Shown piece by piece: positions 22,813 to 33,581 of a stretch of 64,000 nt of DNA (the stretch's first letter is position 1; the number at the start of each line of letters is the position of its first letter). The stretch spans positions 186,001 through 250,000 of the forward strand of contig NW_020312214.1 in assembly GCF_002999335.1 (NCBI RefSeq). The letters run 5' to 3'. The position numbers were made by a program, and so were the translations under genes. Source of the DNA: Cyclospora cayetanensis (Eukaryota; Apicomplexa; Conoidasida; Eucoccidiorida; Eimeriidae). The notes below the pieces were generated by a model that was not told the origin of the DNA, made no database searches, and worked only from the letters and a program-made list of their open reading frames with translations.

Positions 22813-24002
22813 ACGCATAGCTGATCCGGCTAGGCCCATCCTTATGGCATCTCTAAGATTGGCCATACTCAGTTGCAGCTAGACGGAAACGCTCCGATGT
22901 TTAAAAATCCGTGTGTATCGAGCTGTTACGAAACCGAGACACATACATGGCCTTACTACACGTAGTTGCTCGCAGCCAGCATCCTCATACAGCCGAATAG
23001 CGGCTTACAGAGGGCGGGCGGCGACCCCTGATTGCCGGAGAGCAACACCTTTTTTGCATGACGTATCTTCCTGGCCCTTATGGGGGCTCAGAGTGCAGCG
23101 GAGATGGGGAGCGTGCAGTGTTATGGCCGCAGTGGCATCGAAAGCGGGGGGATGCGGAGCAGCTCGTCTCCCCTGGTGGTTTCTGCCCTCTAAGCCCCTT
23201 CTTCTACGTTTCAAGGGCATTAAAACAAGCAGAGCCGTTACCTCCTGCTTCTTCCTACTAGTTAAGCGCAGGAAGTGTGGTGAGTGACCGCTCGCAGGCC
23301 CCGCTGCGCTGCATGGTGGCCAGCACCTGTAGATTTGTTAGAGATTATCGCTGAATCTCTGTCTTCCAGAAAAAGCGCCTACAACGCGATCTCCTTGTCT
23401 ACTCGAATTGAGACTTCTTTACCTGTGGCAGTAGTCTTTATCCTCGGAAAACACTGAGGCTGCGGTCCGCCTCCAGGGCCTCCTCGGGTTCCGTGCATGC
23501 TCGCTGGCTGCCCGACTGGAAGGGGAACCGCCTGCAGCAAACGCTATTCCCGCGTCAACGGCAGGAGCAGGAGCTCAAGCGAGTGATTTATTGGTCTTGT
23601 AGGAACGGGGAAGCCTTCAGAAGGACTGCGGGGCCTGTACGTGGTACATGGGGTGGGCCGGTGTTCATGCGAAAGAAACGGCAAAAACGGGCACCCTTGC
23701 CCTCCATCCCGTATCCCCCGCACTCTTCTCTCGGCTCCTAAGCTTTCCAACACGTGGACCTGCTTCCGACACACTCCATGGGATGTGACTGCATGCCAGT
23801 GGCTGGCTTTCCACTGTCGTTCAAGAGGGCCCCCCAGGCTACGAGGCCCCTATGGCCACATAGGGGGGGAACTTCTCTTTCGACTGAGCGCGCCTGGGCA
23901 AGGGGGGGCTGGAGAGCCCCCGTTGCGCTTCCCCCAAGAACGGCCTCTCGTTCCCCGCTTTCCACCAAGAGACACACACAGGCTCCATGACCGGCAGTAG
24001 GT

Positions 24003-24192
24003 GCAGCAGCGACAGCAGCAGCAGTAGGCGCAGCCGCGTGAGCAGCAGCAGCGGCAGTCGGAGGAGCTGACAGACACAGCGAGCTGCGCAGCAGCAACAA
24101 CAGCAGTAGCAGGAGGAGCTGACAGACACAGCGAGCTGCGCAGCAGCAACAGCAGTAGTAGGAGGAGCCGACAGACACAGCAAGCTGCAGCC
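24003..24192. repeat. CAG-rich tandem repeat upstream of ApiAP2 start
   Basis: A unit of about 57 bases containing GGAGGAGCTGACAGACACAG followed by CAGCAG(CAA) recurs at about 24062, 24113 and 24160 with few differences. It ends about 20 bases before the ATG at 24216 and probably lies in the 5' UTR. Confidence 0.8.
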
Positions 24193-24215
24193 GCCGCTGC
24201 TGTTGCACATGAAAA

Positions 24216-27200
24216 ATGCAACAGGCCCGCTACGCCCTCTCCGGGCTGCCGCAGCAGATCAGCAGCAGCAACAGCAGCAGCAGGAGCAGCAGCAGCAACA
24301 CGGGAGACGCCGTGTCTGAGTGCAGCAGCGCACCATGCAGTCCTCCCCCACAACTAGGGGCCTCGACTTCGACCCCAACTGCAGGAGGCTGCTCGAGGCT
24401 TCCAACGGCATGCAGCATTGTGATGAACAACGAGACCGCAGCTGCCCTCTCTCCCCCCGTACTATCGGTGGCGGGAGCAGCGTCCCTACGGCAGCAGCAG
24501 CACCAAAAGCTGCCTGTGGGCGGCAGAATTGCAGCAGCGACAGCAGCAACAGCAGCACCAGCAGCAACAGCAGCAGCAGCAGCTCCCGAAGGCCTCGTGC
24601 TCTTGGACTGCGAGGGGCCCCTAGGCCCCGAGCTTGCCTGGACGGTCTCATCGGCTGCAGGAAAGGGGAGTACCAGCAGGAGCAAGCACAGCAGCCTGAA
24701 AAGGCGCTGCAACCGGTCGGAAGGGAGCAGCAACACCGGCAGAAGCAGCAGCTGCACCCCGAAGCCCCCAAAGCGGCAGACAAACGAGAAAAATGCAGTT
24801 CCAGCCCATGTCGCAGCCGTGCCAGAGGTGCTCCAAAATCGGCAACAGGGGGAGCAGCAGTGCGAGCAGCAGCTCCCACCCATGCAGCAGCCTCTGCTGC
24901 TGAGTGTTCCCCTGCCTGCCCCTGCTGCAATTGCTGCTGGACTCCCCCTGCAGCAGCAATTGCCCCCCCCAGTGCAGCAGCCCTTCCAGCAGCAGCTGGT
25001 TCTACCGCCGCAGCAGCAGCTGCAGCACATGCAGCTGCTCCAGAGCCAGCAGTACTTGCAGCAGCAGCAACAGACCTTTCAGCAGCAGCAGCTGCTCCTC
25101 GCCCATGGCGCCCTTCCCTTTGCGTGCCCTACGCCGGAGCTCCCCAAGGGGGGGGGGCCCTCTCATCTGCCTAAATACCAGGGGATGCTCTTCCAGGAGG
25201 GGGGAGGGGCCTCCGGCTCGCCCTTCTCACAACTGCCCGTGTCTCAGCGAGCGAAGGCCTCCCCAGCACCAGCTGCGGCTGCTGCAGAAGGAATGCCTCA
25301 CTATAACAGCAACGCAAGCACCACCAGTGCCACGAACAGCAGCCAGAGTCTTGTCACGCCGCCTCCCAAGAGGGGCCATGGCGCGGGGGGCCCCCATGCA
25401 GCTGCGAGTTCGGCGCAGCGCGTGCGTGGGAGCCTCTCGCGAGCAGGAGCTGCGAAGGGGAGTGGTCGCCTTGGTGGCGGAGCTTCCAGTGGGGGCCCTT
25501 TGAAGGCTCCCTCCTACGTGAATTCAGGGGTTTCAGTCGCACCAAGTGGGGCCCCCACGCCGTCGGTCGTTGGTGACAGGTGGTGTGCAGCGGGGGGTGG
25601 GAGGCCCCCCGAAGCGGTGGCCAGACAGTGTTACTATCACCCCGTTAAGGGGGAGTGGCGTGCGCGCTATTTGGTGGATGGAAAAAAGCGCATGAAAAGC
25701 TTCAGCCTCCGCAGGCACTCCAACGACGTGGCCCTGGCCTTAGCAGAGATGTTTCTGGTGTATGTCCACCTCAAGGGGGCCCCCGCAAGCGATCAGGAGG
25801 TCCGTGGCTGGCACCAGGCTGTTTGCGCGCTGAGCCGTTCCGCCGGTGAGGCTGCCAAAGCTGCTCCCGCTGCTTCCAGACTGGAAGACGCAGGGGGGGG
25901 CACTCCAGCGATTTGGCCTCCCGCCGGAGGGGGGGGGGAAACGCGGCAGCACGCAGCGACTTTGGGAATGCCGGACGAAACGGCTCCAGACGCTTCCCCG
26001 TGGACGGCATCTCCCGAGTGGAAGGATGCGCAGAGCAAGTTTGGAGAAGCTCCGCCTTCTCCGTGGCTCGCAAGGGGACCTCAGAAGCAGGCAGTGCCTC
26101 CAGGAGGAGGACGTTCGGGGGTTTCTGGGGAGCCTTTGTCGGAGAGCTCTCGAGCAGAGGATTGGAGGGAGCTGCTACGAGCTTGCAAGAGTCACCCATG
26201 GGTAGCGAAAGGCTCAACTGCCTATATGCCCGCCACTGGCGTATGGGACCTTGACTTCCATCTTCCTCTCGGGGCCCCTCCGCCTCCGTTGCCAGCAGAC
26301 GCTACGGGGGTTGAAGCTTCCTCCTTCGCTCCCGGTGAGGCTAGCAGAGCTGCCGCAGACACCTGGAAGCCGCCTCCCCAGCAGCAGCAGCAGGGGTTGT
26401 TCGGGGAGTTTACAGCCGCTGCAGCGGTGGCTGTGAACTCTGGTCAGGGGCCCTTGGGGCCCTTTGGCTATGGACGTGCAGCCTGCAGCCCAGCGACAGA
26501 CAGCGTTACCCCTGGGGTGCCGCTCATGCAGGAATCGTGTGAAGGACGTGTTGGTCTTGAGGCTTTCCAGTTTTCTGCGGAGAAAGCTCCGCCTCGCCAG
26601 TTGGGAGCCCCTATGGTGCACTCTGTGGGGCCCCAAGGGACTGCCAACAACGCGGGTTCAAACGGAGTTTCTCGGCGAAAGGCGGGGTGGGGCCCTCGGG
26701 GGGCCCCGAGCAGCAGCAAGAAGCAGCACGCTTCGCAGCAGCAGCATGCAGAGCGGCAGCAATACGTCCTGCCACTGGAAGGTCTGCAGGACCTACCCGC
26801 TGATGGCTGCACGGATGAGGAGTCGCCTTGCGGGTTCTTGTATGCGGAAGGCGACCCTTTGCAGCAGCAGCAGCAGCCTCTCCTGCCCGCTGCGAATTTC
26901 CCCGAAGTCGTTGCGGGATTCCAGGGCGGCTCTGCCGGCGTCGCGTGCGGCTGCAGCGCCACTGCTGGTGTTTCTTCTGCAGCAGACGAAGGCGGCTGGA
27001 GCCGCTATTGCAGCGGCTGCAGGAGGAGGGGCCCCAAGCGGGCTTTCCTGCTGCCTATCCTGAGGGCCCGCATTTCAGACTTTTTGCTGCTCTGTAGGGG
27101 CATGGGAATACGTGGCGCGGCGTTTGGAGCTGCAGAAGCGGCTGCCACCCCTACGGCTACGAGTCTTTCAGAGGCTGGCGATCCTGCAGTTCAAGGCGCA

Positions 27201-29817
27201 GGCTTGGCAGCGCTGCAGCCTAGAGGGGCGTTGCAAGTCTCACGCCAGTGGGGTCTTCTGGGGGGCCAGCTGTTCAGCGCCATTAGGCAGCTTCAGCAGC
27301 AACTGCAAAAGCAGTGTCAGCAGCAGCCTCAATGGGGTGAGGAGCTGCTGCTCCCCCTAAAGCAGGGACGCCTTTTTGAAGGAGGCCACCAGGAGGCGTC
27401 GTCTCGCGAGGCTGTGAAGGGGCCCTCCTCCGATGGGGAGATCGATGAGAAGGCGTTCGAGGCTTGCAAGGTGGCGGAAGATCGCGCTGCCAAGGGGCCT
27501 CCTTCGGGGTCGGCCCTGACGCTGGAGGGGGCACTCAAACCAGAAGCAGCAGCAGCAGCCGCAGCAACACTCCTGGCTTGGAGGCCTGTGCTGCAGACTC
27601 CAAGAGCCTCCTCGCTGCCTCTTCTGTGCTGCTGCGACAGCCCTAAGTGCAGCGGTCCAAGAGGCAGCTGCAGCACGCATACCAGCAGCAACTGCAGCAC
27701 CAGCAGCAAGTGCAGCAAGTGCTTCTTCGACGACATGCAAACGCGTTGCCAGAACAGCTGTGCTAGCACGTGCAGCGACGCGGATGTTGCCTCTCGGCAT
27801 GGGCTGCTGCCGAAGGGAGCAGATCCTGCTGCTGTGGCTGCTGCTGCAGCAGCGAAGACAGAACCTGAGGCGACGTCTCAGCCTAAGGCGCTTTCTTCTG
27901 TGAAGATGGAGAGACCCCTTGATGCTGTTTGTGCGGAGGCCAGCTCGGGCCCGCATCACGTTCCTTTTGCGGGAGCCTCGCAAGACGTTATTGCACATCC
28001 TTCGAGAGGCGCTGCAGCGTCAACGGCAGCAGGCAGTGAAGATGCTGCAGCAACACCTAAGATGGATGCGCACAGACACTCCATCTCGTCCTCCAGAGCT
28101 GAGAAGGCTCCTGTTGGCGAGGCTGACGGCTCTACGCAGGCTTTAGCGACGGAAATCCGACACTTTCTCACGGAGGACAGTGTGACCTGCGCTATGCGAC
28201 ACTGGCGTTTCGTAGCGACGCGCGCAGTTGAGGCAGTGCATCAGTTTAGACGCCTCGAGGCGGCAATCTGCAGCAAAAATGAGGCCATGCAGATGCTGCA
28301 TGTTGCTCTGCATCTTTGTCGGAGGGCGGCGGCTGCTGTCCTGGCAGTGCCTTCGACGGGAGCCACCAAGGAGCGGCCTTCACAGGGGGTGTTTGAAGCC
28401 TCCTTTGAGGCTGGCTCCGAGGATTGGCGGAACGGTACGCTGCAGATGCAGCAGCCTCACCAGAAGCACCACCACACAGCTTCCCCAGGAGTTGCAGCCC
28501 GGTTAAGCGAATACATTGAGGGCATCAAAACAGCCGTTCTGAGCCAGAAGGGGGCCCCTCTGACGCGAGAAGCAGTAGAGCAGGTGTCGCAGGAGATCTC
28601 CCGGCGACTTTCGGCAGCCTCTACAGAACACAAGCAAGTCAGCAGCCGCGACAGCAACAGCACCAGCACCAGCACCACCCTCACCACTCCCATGTTTGCT
28701 TCGGACTCCCCCCATGAGGTGCTTCGGGAATGTGGAGTGGTGGAGGGGCGGCTGCTGGAGTTGCAGAAGGAAACGGATCTGCTGCTGCTGAAGCAGGAGG
28801 ACCTTCTAAGGGCTCTCTCGGAAGACGTCGCCTTCATGGATTTAATGGCGCAGCGGCTGCTGCCTCCTGGAGAGGAACAGGACGTGCAACACCACTTAGA
28901 TGGTGCGCTTCTGCTCTTGCTGCTAATGTTGGTCGGGTGTCTTGCGTGCTGAGTCGGCGTGCGGGCAGCCAACGGACTGCATGCGCAGGCGGCAGGCCCG
29001 CAACTTGCAGTGATTTTTTTCGGCTCCCACGTGTTCCTTGCTCTTTGTTTGAAAGCCCTTTTCCGCAGCTGCCGCTGCCGTTGCTGCTTTGTTCAAACAG
29101 TCCGCTGTGGCTTGGGTTGTCCTATGCAGGTGTCACTGAGGACGGTGGCGCGTTGCGAAATGCAGGCGAGGGTCAGTCCTCTCTCGCCTGGGGCATGCAG
29201 CACGTCCAAGATCCACCCTCGCTCTTCCTCATCGATGCTCCTCAAGGAGCAGCAACAACGCTTACAGAACGAGCAGCATCAGGGGTTCCAGGGGGTGCAG
29301 AGGTAGCAGCAGCTGAAGGGGACGTAAGAATGCGATTGGATGACAAGCAAGGCGCTGGGTCTGGGGGAACGACGGCATTCTGCCCGAAGGTAAGTGTCGT
29401 AGGACTGTGGTGACCTCTGTGCATCCGGTTGAGAGGCACGCAGAGCGAGAATGCCTTGTTCTCAGTGATGCGGCTGTGATGTCACTGATGCAGGGCGACA
29501 TCTCCGGGGAAACCTCTTTCGAGGCGGAGCAGCGTTATGTTGGCCAGCGCTTCCTGGGGCCCCTGGGGGCCCCTGCTATCTGTGCGTTTGATCGAGTGCT
29601 TCAGAAGCGAGTTTCTAAGGTGCAGCTGTTTCTTCGAGGACCCCAAGAAGCCTACTGGTGCACGCGATATGGGGAGGGAGACGGCTGCGTGAGGGCCTAC
29701 TCCGTTCGAGCCTTAGGTTTTGCAGAGGCTCTAAGGAGAGCCGTGGCGCTTCGACTGGCTGCCACAGGTCACCCGCTGGGGCAGGGAATAGGCGACCGAG
29801 TTGCTCCCGCCTTGCTG

Positions 29818-29851
<34 letters not shown>

Positions 29852-30567
29852 AACGGCAACAACAGCAACAACAACAGCAACAGCCCATTGTGCAAGGAGC
29901 TGGAGGCGCACTCGGAGGCCGGCAGCTGCAACTGCAACCGACACAGCAGTTCTTGGGAGATTGGGGAACTCCCGATATCTCGCTTACGGGAGAGAATTCA
30001 AGAGGCTCTGTTGCAACGCCAGCTCTATGCAGCAGCACCGCCTCGGTCCCTCTGTCGTGGCCGCTTCCCGGATCGTCATCGATTGCTGGGGAGACTCTGT
30101 TTCAAGCACCCGTATTTGGAGGCCCTCGGACCCCCGTAGGAAGAGTGGAGGATTGCCAAGGGGGCACACCCTTGTTCAGCGGGGATGGGAATGGTCCTGT
30201 TGCGGGGGGAGGGCCCTTGCTGCTGGACGCTGGTGGTGCAAGTGGGGTGGGTGGCATCTGGGAAGCGCACAAAAACAGGGGCCCTGTGGGGGGCCCCAGA
30301 GGCCCCTCTGGGAGCCAAAGGCTTCAGCACTACCGCGCGCTCAGCTTAGGGCCCAGAGAGGGCTCTCTGCGGTGTTCCGGACTTAGGCCTTTAGTGCGAC
30401 GGTATGATGACTCTTGGAGGTGGTCTGCTGAGACACCACGACGCCACAGGGCACAGGTAGGCTCCCGAGCGCTCTGCACCTTCGCTGCCCATCAGAAACG
30501 AGGAGTGCGGCAAGCGAGTGCTCCTGCGTTAGGTACACGCGCGCGTAGCTGGGTGCGCCTGGCGTAG
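24216..30567 (+). CDS. ApiAP2-family DNA-binding protein with two AP2 domains
   Basis: Apicomplexan AP2 transcription factor-like protein, expected in the nucleus. Exons 24216-28902, 29130-29389 and 29494-30567 join in phase to about 2006 residues. The first exon is a 4.7-kb open frame; its N-terminal 450 residues are Gln/Ser/Ala/Pro homopolymers. AP2 domain 1 is at about residues 470-522: a tryptophan strand (GEWRARYLVDGKKR), then KSFSLRRHSNDVALALAEMF. AP2 domain 2 is at about 1680-1745: EAYWCTRYGEGDG then RAYSVRALGFAEALRRAVAL, the classic YSV..LGF.EA helix entry. A helical block near residues 1310-1375 (EIRHFLTEDSVTCAMRHWRF) lies between them. Exon 3 holds a polyglutamine run right after AP2 domain 2. 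The ATG follows a CAG-rich leader, so an earlier start cannot be excluded. A GTAGGC donor at about 30457 means the 3' end could splice further. The class is well supported; the DNA target is unknown. Confidence 0.85.
29814..29885. repeat. CAG/CAA run encoding polyglutamine
   Basis: Coding CAG/CAA tract giving a nearly pure Gln run immediately C-terminal to the second AP2 domain. Mixed CAA/CAG codons suggest it is less slippage-prone than a pure CAG tract. Confidence 0.9.
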
Positions 30568-31771
30568 CAGGAGAGTTCCTAGCCAAATTTGGCATGCTTG
30601 GAGGGGTGGAAACTTCGAGGCATTCGGGGGAGATCCTTAAATTGGGAGTCCCCTGAGGTGTTGTTGCCAGGGGTATGCACGCGAGCACTTCTAGGTATCT
30701 CGCTGGCCAAGACAGCACTTGAAAAGTGCTTGGCTTGCTCTACGGGATAGTATCAGAAAAGCCATGCTTCCATATGGGTCTACCTTCACGAGCTGCGTCA
30801 CCAAGCGCCTCAGCTGCTGCATTACTGGCATCAGCAGTAGTAGTTACTGCCGAAGCGTTTATTGACTTTTGTTTTCCCTGGTCCTTCAAGGAGGCTGCGT
30901 GGTGGTATGTGGGGTGCTATTCCCTCTTCTGTGTAAAAGATGATGCCGTGACCTCCTGGCGACGCAAGCTTGTCCATTCGCAAATTTTGTTTTGGTCGCA
31001 AGCCTTTTTTTCAACTTTACTTTGCTTATTTATAATTCTGTCTGGCTACACCCCAAAGCTAGCCACGTGTACGCGGAAATGTAATATGTTGGCATGGGAT
31101 TTAAGCCGAAGGGTCCCGTAACCCAGAAAGGCAGGATGAGACAGACGGCCAGCTCTGGCAGTGTGTGTTTGTGGATTGGCGGGGGGAGGGACGCGTCTCT
31201 CTTAGGCTCTTTGACGAGATCCCTTTTCACTGCCATACTCAGAATGCCTCCTCGATGCTTGCCGCCTTCCAGCGCAGCAGTACTGAGACTAGATGCCTGA
31301 GGGGAGTACTACAACAAGCTATTGCCTCACACTTGTCCCATTTGAAACGTACTTTGCTACCTTTTGTGCTAATTGCAAGCAAGGAAGCAAAAGAGGCAAC
31401 CCTGCCTAAAAGCCTTGGCTTAGACGAAGCGTCCAACTAAGATAGCTTACCCCTGCCCGTGCGTTCGATTCGGCTTCAGTACACCAGACAGCACACAGAC
31501 TTCTGCATGCACCTTTGCCCAAGAGAGCTGCACTAACCAGCTTGAGAATTTCACTAGACTCTATGAAAACAGGGCTTTGCATTTTCTTCATGCATTACCG
31601 GAGATAAGCACGGCAGTGATACAGTGACCTGCAGCACGCCGGGAGTGGCACTCCACAACATGGCCGGAATATTAGCCCCAAAATATGTCCATTAATCAAA
31701 AGCAGCAAATAAGAACATCACTTGGCACACTGATGCTCTTATTTGTTAAAAAGGTGGCAAAAAGGGAAACT
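30568..31771. other. Intergenic spacer, transition to repeat-poor DNA
   Basis: No gene supported. A 131-codon forward frame (30726-31121) has hydrophobic stretches but no recognisable domain. Microsatellites and CAG runs stop here. Confidence 0.55.
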
Positions 31772-31842
31772 AGCACCGCATGGTTTCGATCCATGGACCT
31801 GGGGGTTATGAGCCCCCCACTCTCCCACTGAGCTACGGTGCT
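31772..31842 (-). tRNA. tRNAi-Met: Initiator tRNA-Met (CAU)
   Basis: The reverse strand folds into a 71-nt cloverleaf. Acceptor AGCACCG pairs perfectly with CGGTGCT. The D arm is GCTC/GAGT. The anticodon stem GGGGG/CCCCC holds loop CTCATAA with anticodon CAT. The T stem CATGG/CCATG encloses ATCGAAA. Eukaryotic initiator features are present: A1-U72 at the acceptor end, three G-C pairs next to the anticodon loop, and A54/A60 in the T loop instead of the usual T54. No CCA is encoded and no intron is present. A T5 run on the transcribed strand (31763-31759), eight bases past the 3' end, fits a Pol III terminator. The D-stem and T-arm regions serve as the internal A and B boxes. Confidence 0.95.
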
Positions 31843-33581
31843 TAAACGGGAGTCTTGTGCAGGCAGCACCTATCGCGCTGCAATATCGTCAAAAGTGCCT
31901 TTTCTTTGAGAACTTCTCCTCATCATGCAATCCATTCAATCGGCCAGCTTCTAGATAGGTGCATGGGGGACCAGAGGACTAGCTGGATGGTCCGTTCTTC
32001 CCTTGCTGGTTGTCTTGGTCCGATTGAAAAAGGGCAACTACGGTTCTTCCGCTAAATTCTTTCATCCACTTTTTCATCGCATGCCCTAAAGTTAGCGAGA
32101 TATGAACTCTGTCCTACATAATTACAACTCATCGACTTTTTCGGCGAGGCATAGATTAACGGCGCCCCGCCATGGCCGTGCCAGTATTGTACCCAGCAGA
32201 AAGCTCTCTTCATTTTTAGAAGTCTTTGGGGCGCGAAAATGTGTACCCTATTCTCATGGAAGCACTTCTAATCAGATTTTGCCGCGGGAGGTCGTCTGAT
32301 GAGAATATCCCTCTTGGAGAATGCCTTGCGTTAGGTCCAATTGCCACTAGAGCAACTACATGCAAAGCAGGATCCGCAGACTATCCGCACATCGTGGCCT
32401 GAACAAAGTCCCATCATTTCAGCTTAAACGCTTGGGGCCCTTCTGCTTTAAGAGCACCTTGTCCCCCCACATATTCTAGAAGACCCAATGCCTTTTCAGT
32501 GCTGTGCTGCTACATAGATGCTATTTAGGATTGAATAAACTTGGAGAAAAAACGTTCTTGACTGCAATGAAGGTACGACGTGGATCTATTGCCAGCTGAG
32601 CTCGTAGGTCTCAGGGGCATAGATCACCCGGACCAATGGAAATCAGATAACCAAAGCCTAGGGAGTAGCTACATCGAACCATAAGGTACTACGAACTGTA
32701 ACGCTCCCTAAAAGGTCTACCTAGGGCGACAGCTTCACTTTGCAATCAATGCAAACTACGTGGAAACTAACTGAATGCTTTCACAAAAAACTCCGGCATT
32801 TTCCGTGCCTACCCTCCTTAGAGTTTTCAACATGAAGAGAGCGGGGAAGCTATGGTGAGCGTGGCTCGAAGCACTCCAACCAATCGCATTCAGTTGCACA
32901 TTGCACGTAGCACACACGCGCACGGCATTGGGTCTTCCTACATCGAGCTTCCACAACACTGCAATGAAGAAGATATACCAACCGAAAAGCCAATTGCTCA
33001 AATCTCTACAAATCCCCAGTGAATTATGGATAGTACAGCAGAGAGTGGGTAAGTACAGCTTAGCCTGCTAGACTCTGGGTGCATGCAGCTAGCTGCACTA
33101 TGCGTCTAGGGTGCCCACGAAGAGTGTTGTGTGTTCGTGTATCGAGCTAACAGTCTACTGCAATCAATGCGATATACGAACAAGCAATTAATTCATTCAA
33201 TCTCTGCGAATTCTTAGTTAAATATAGACAGTGCAATAGAAAGTAGTAAGTAAACTTTCGCCCACTGCACTTGGATTCAGGTTGCTCTCTTGGCTCACTT
33301 TTACTCAGGTTCCCTGTGCCCCATACAGGGCGAAGCACAGAGTGCCTCCCAGGTAACATGAACGACGTGACTAGAGAAGGAAGCTCCTCTGGATGCTATT
33401 CCAACATTCTTGATTGCAATATAGCAGGGAATTCACCAGGCGAACGCCACTTGGCCAGAAACTTCCCAGATTCTTTTCGGGTATACCGATACCACCACGG
33501 CCTCCTCGTAAAGGGAGCCAGTTGTGGGGCTTCACAGGTTCTTGGCTGCGTCGCCCAACTCCTCTTCTGTTTAGTTGGCAT
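31843..33581. other. Intergenic spacer
   Basis: Between the tRNA and the IFT56 stop. Holds a two-copy dispersed repeat near 32.8-33.25 kb; otherwise nothing recognisable. Confidence 0.6.
32820..33250. repeat. Dispersed repeat, head-to-tail dimer
   Basis: Two adjacent copies (about 32820-33035 and 33036-33250) share GTTGCACATTGCACGTAGCA/GCACTATGCGTCTAG, CTTCCTACATCGAGCT/GTGTATCGAGCTAACAG, GATATACNAAC, and CTCTACAAAT/CTCTGCGAATTCTTAG. The second ends with the A/T-rich tail TTAGTTAAATATAGACAGTGCAAT, matching copies elsewhere. Confidence 0.6.

Larger units (their letters stand above)
21463..24215. other. Intergenic spacer between P4-ATPase and ApiAP2 gene
   Basis: No gene supported. A 202-codon frame starting just after the P4-ATPase stop (21469-22077) has no recognised motif and most likely lies in the 3' UTR and flank. 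The spacer holds two copies of the dispersed repeat (about 22200-22400 and 22570-22812) and a CAG-rich tandem array upstream of the ApiAP2 start. Confidence 0.6.

Noticed and set aside
23738..25030. Long minus-strand frames rich in Leu, Cys, Ala opposite the ApiAP2 5' half
   Set aside because: They are the antisense reading of CAG/GCA repeats; no start context, no domain, and the plus strand is coding.
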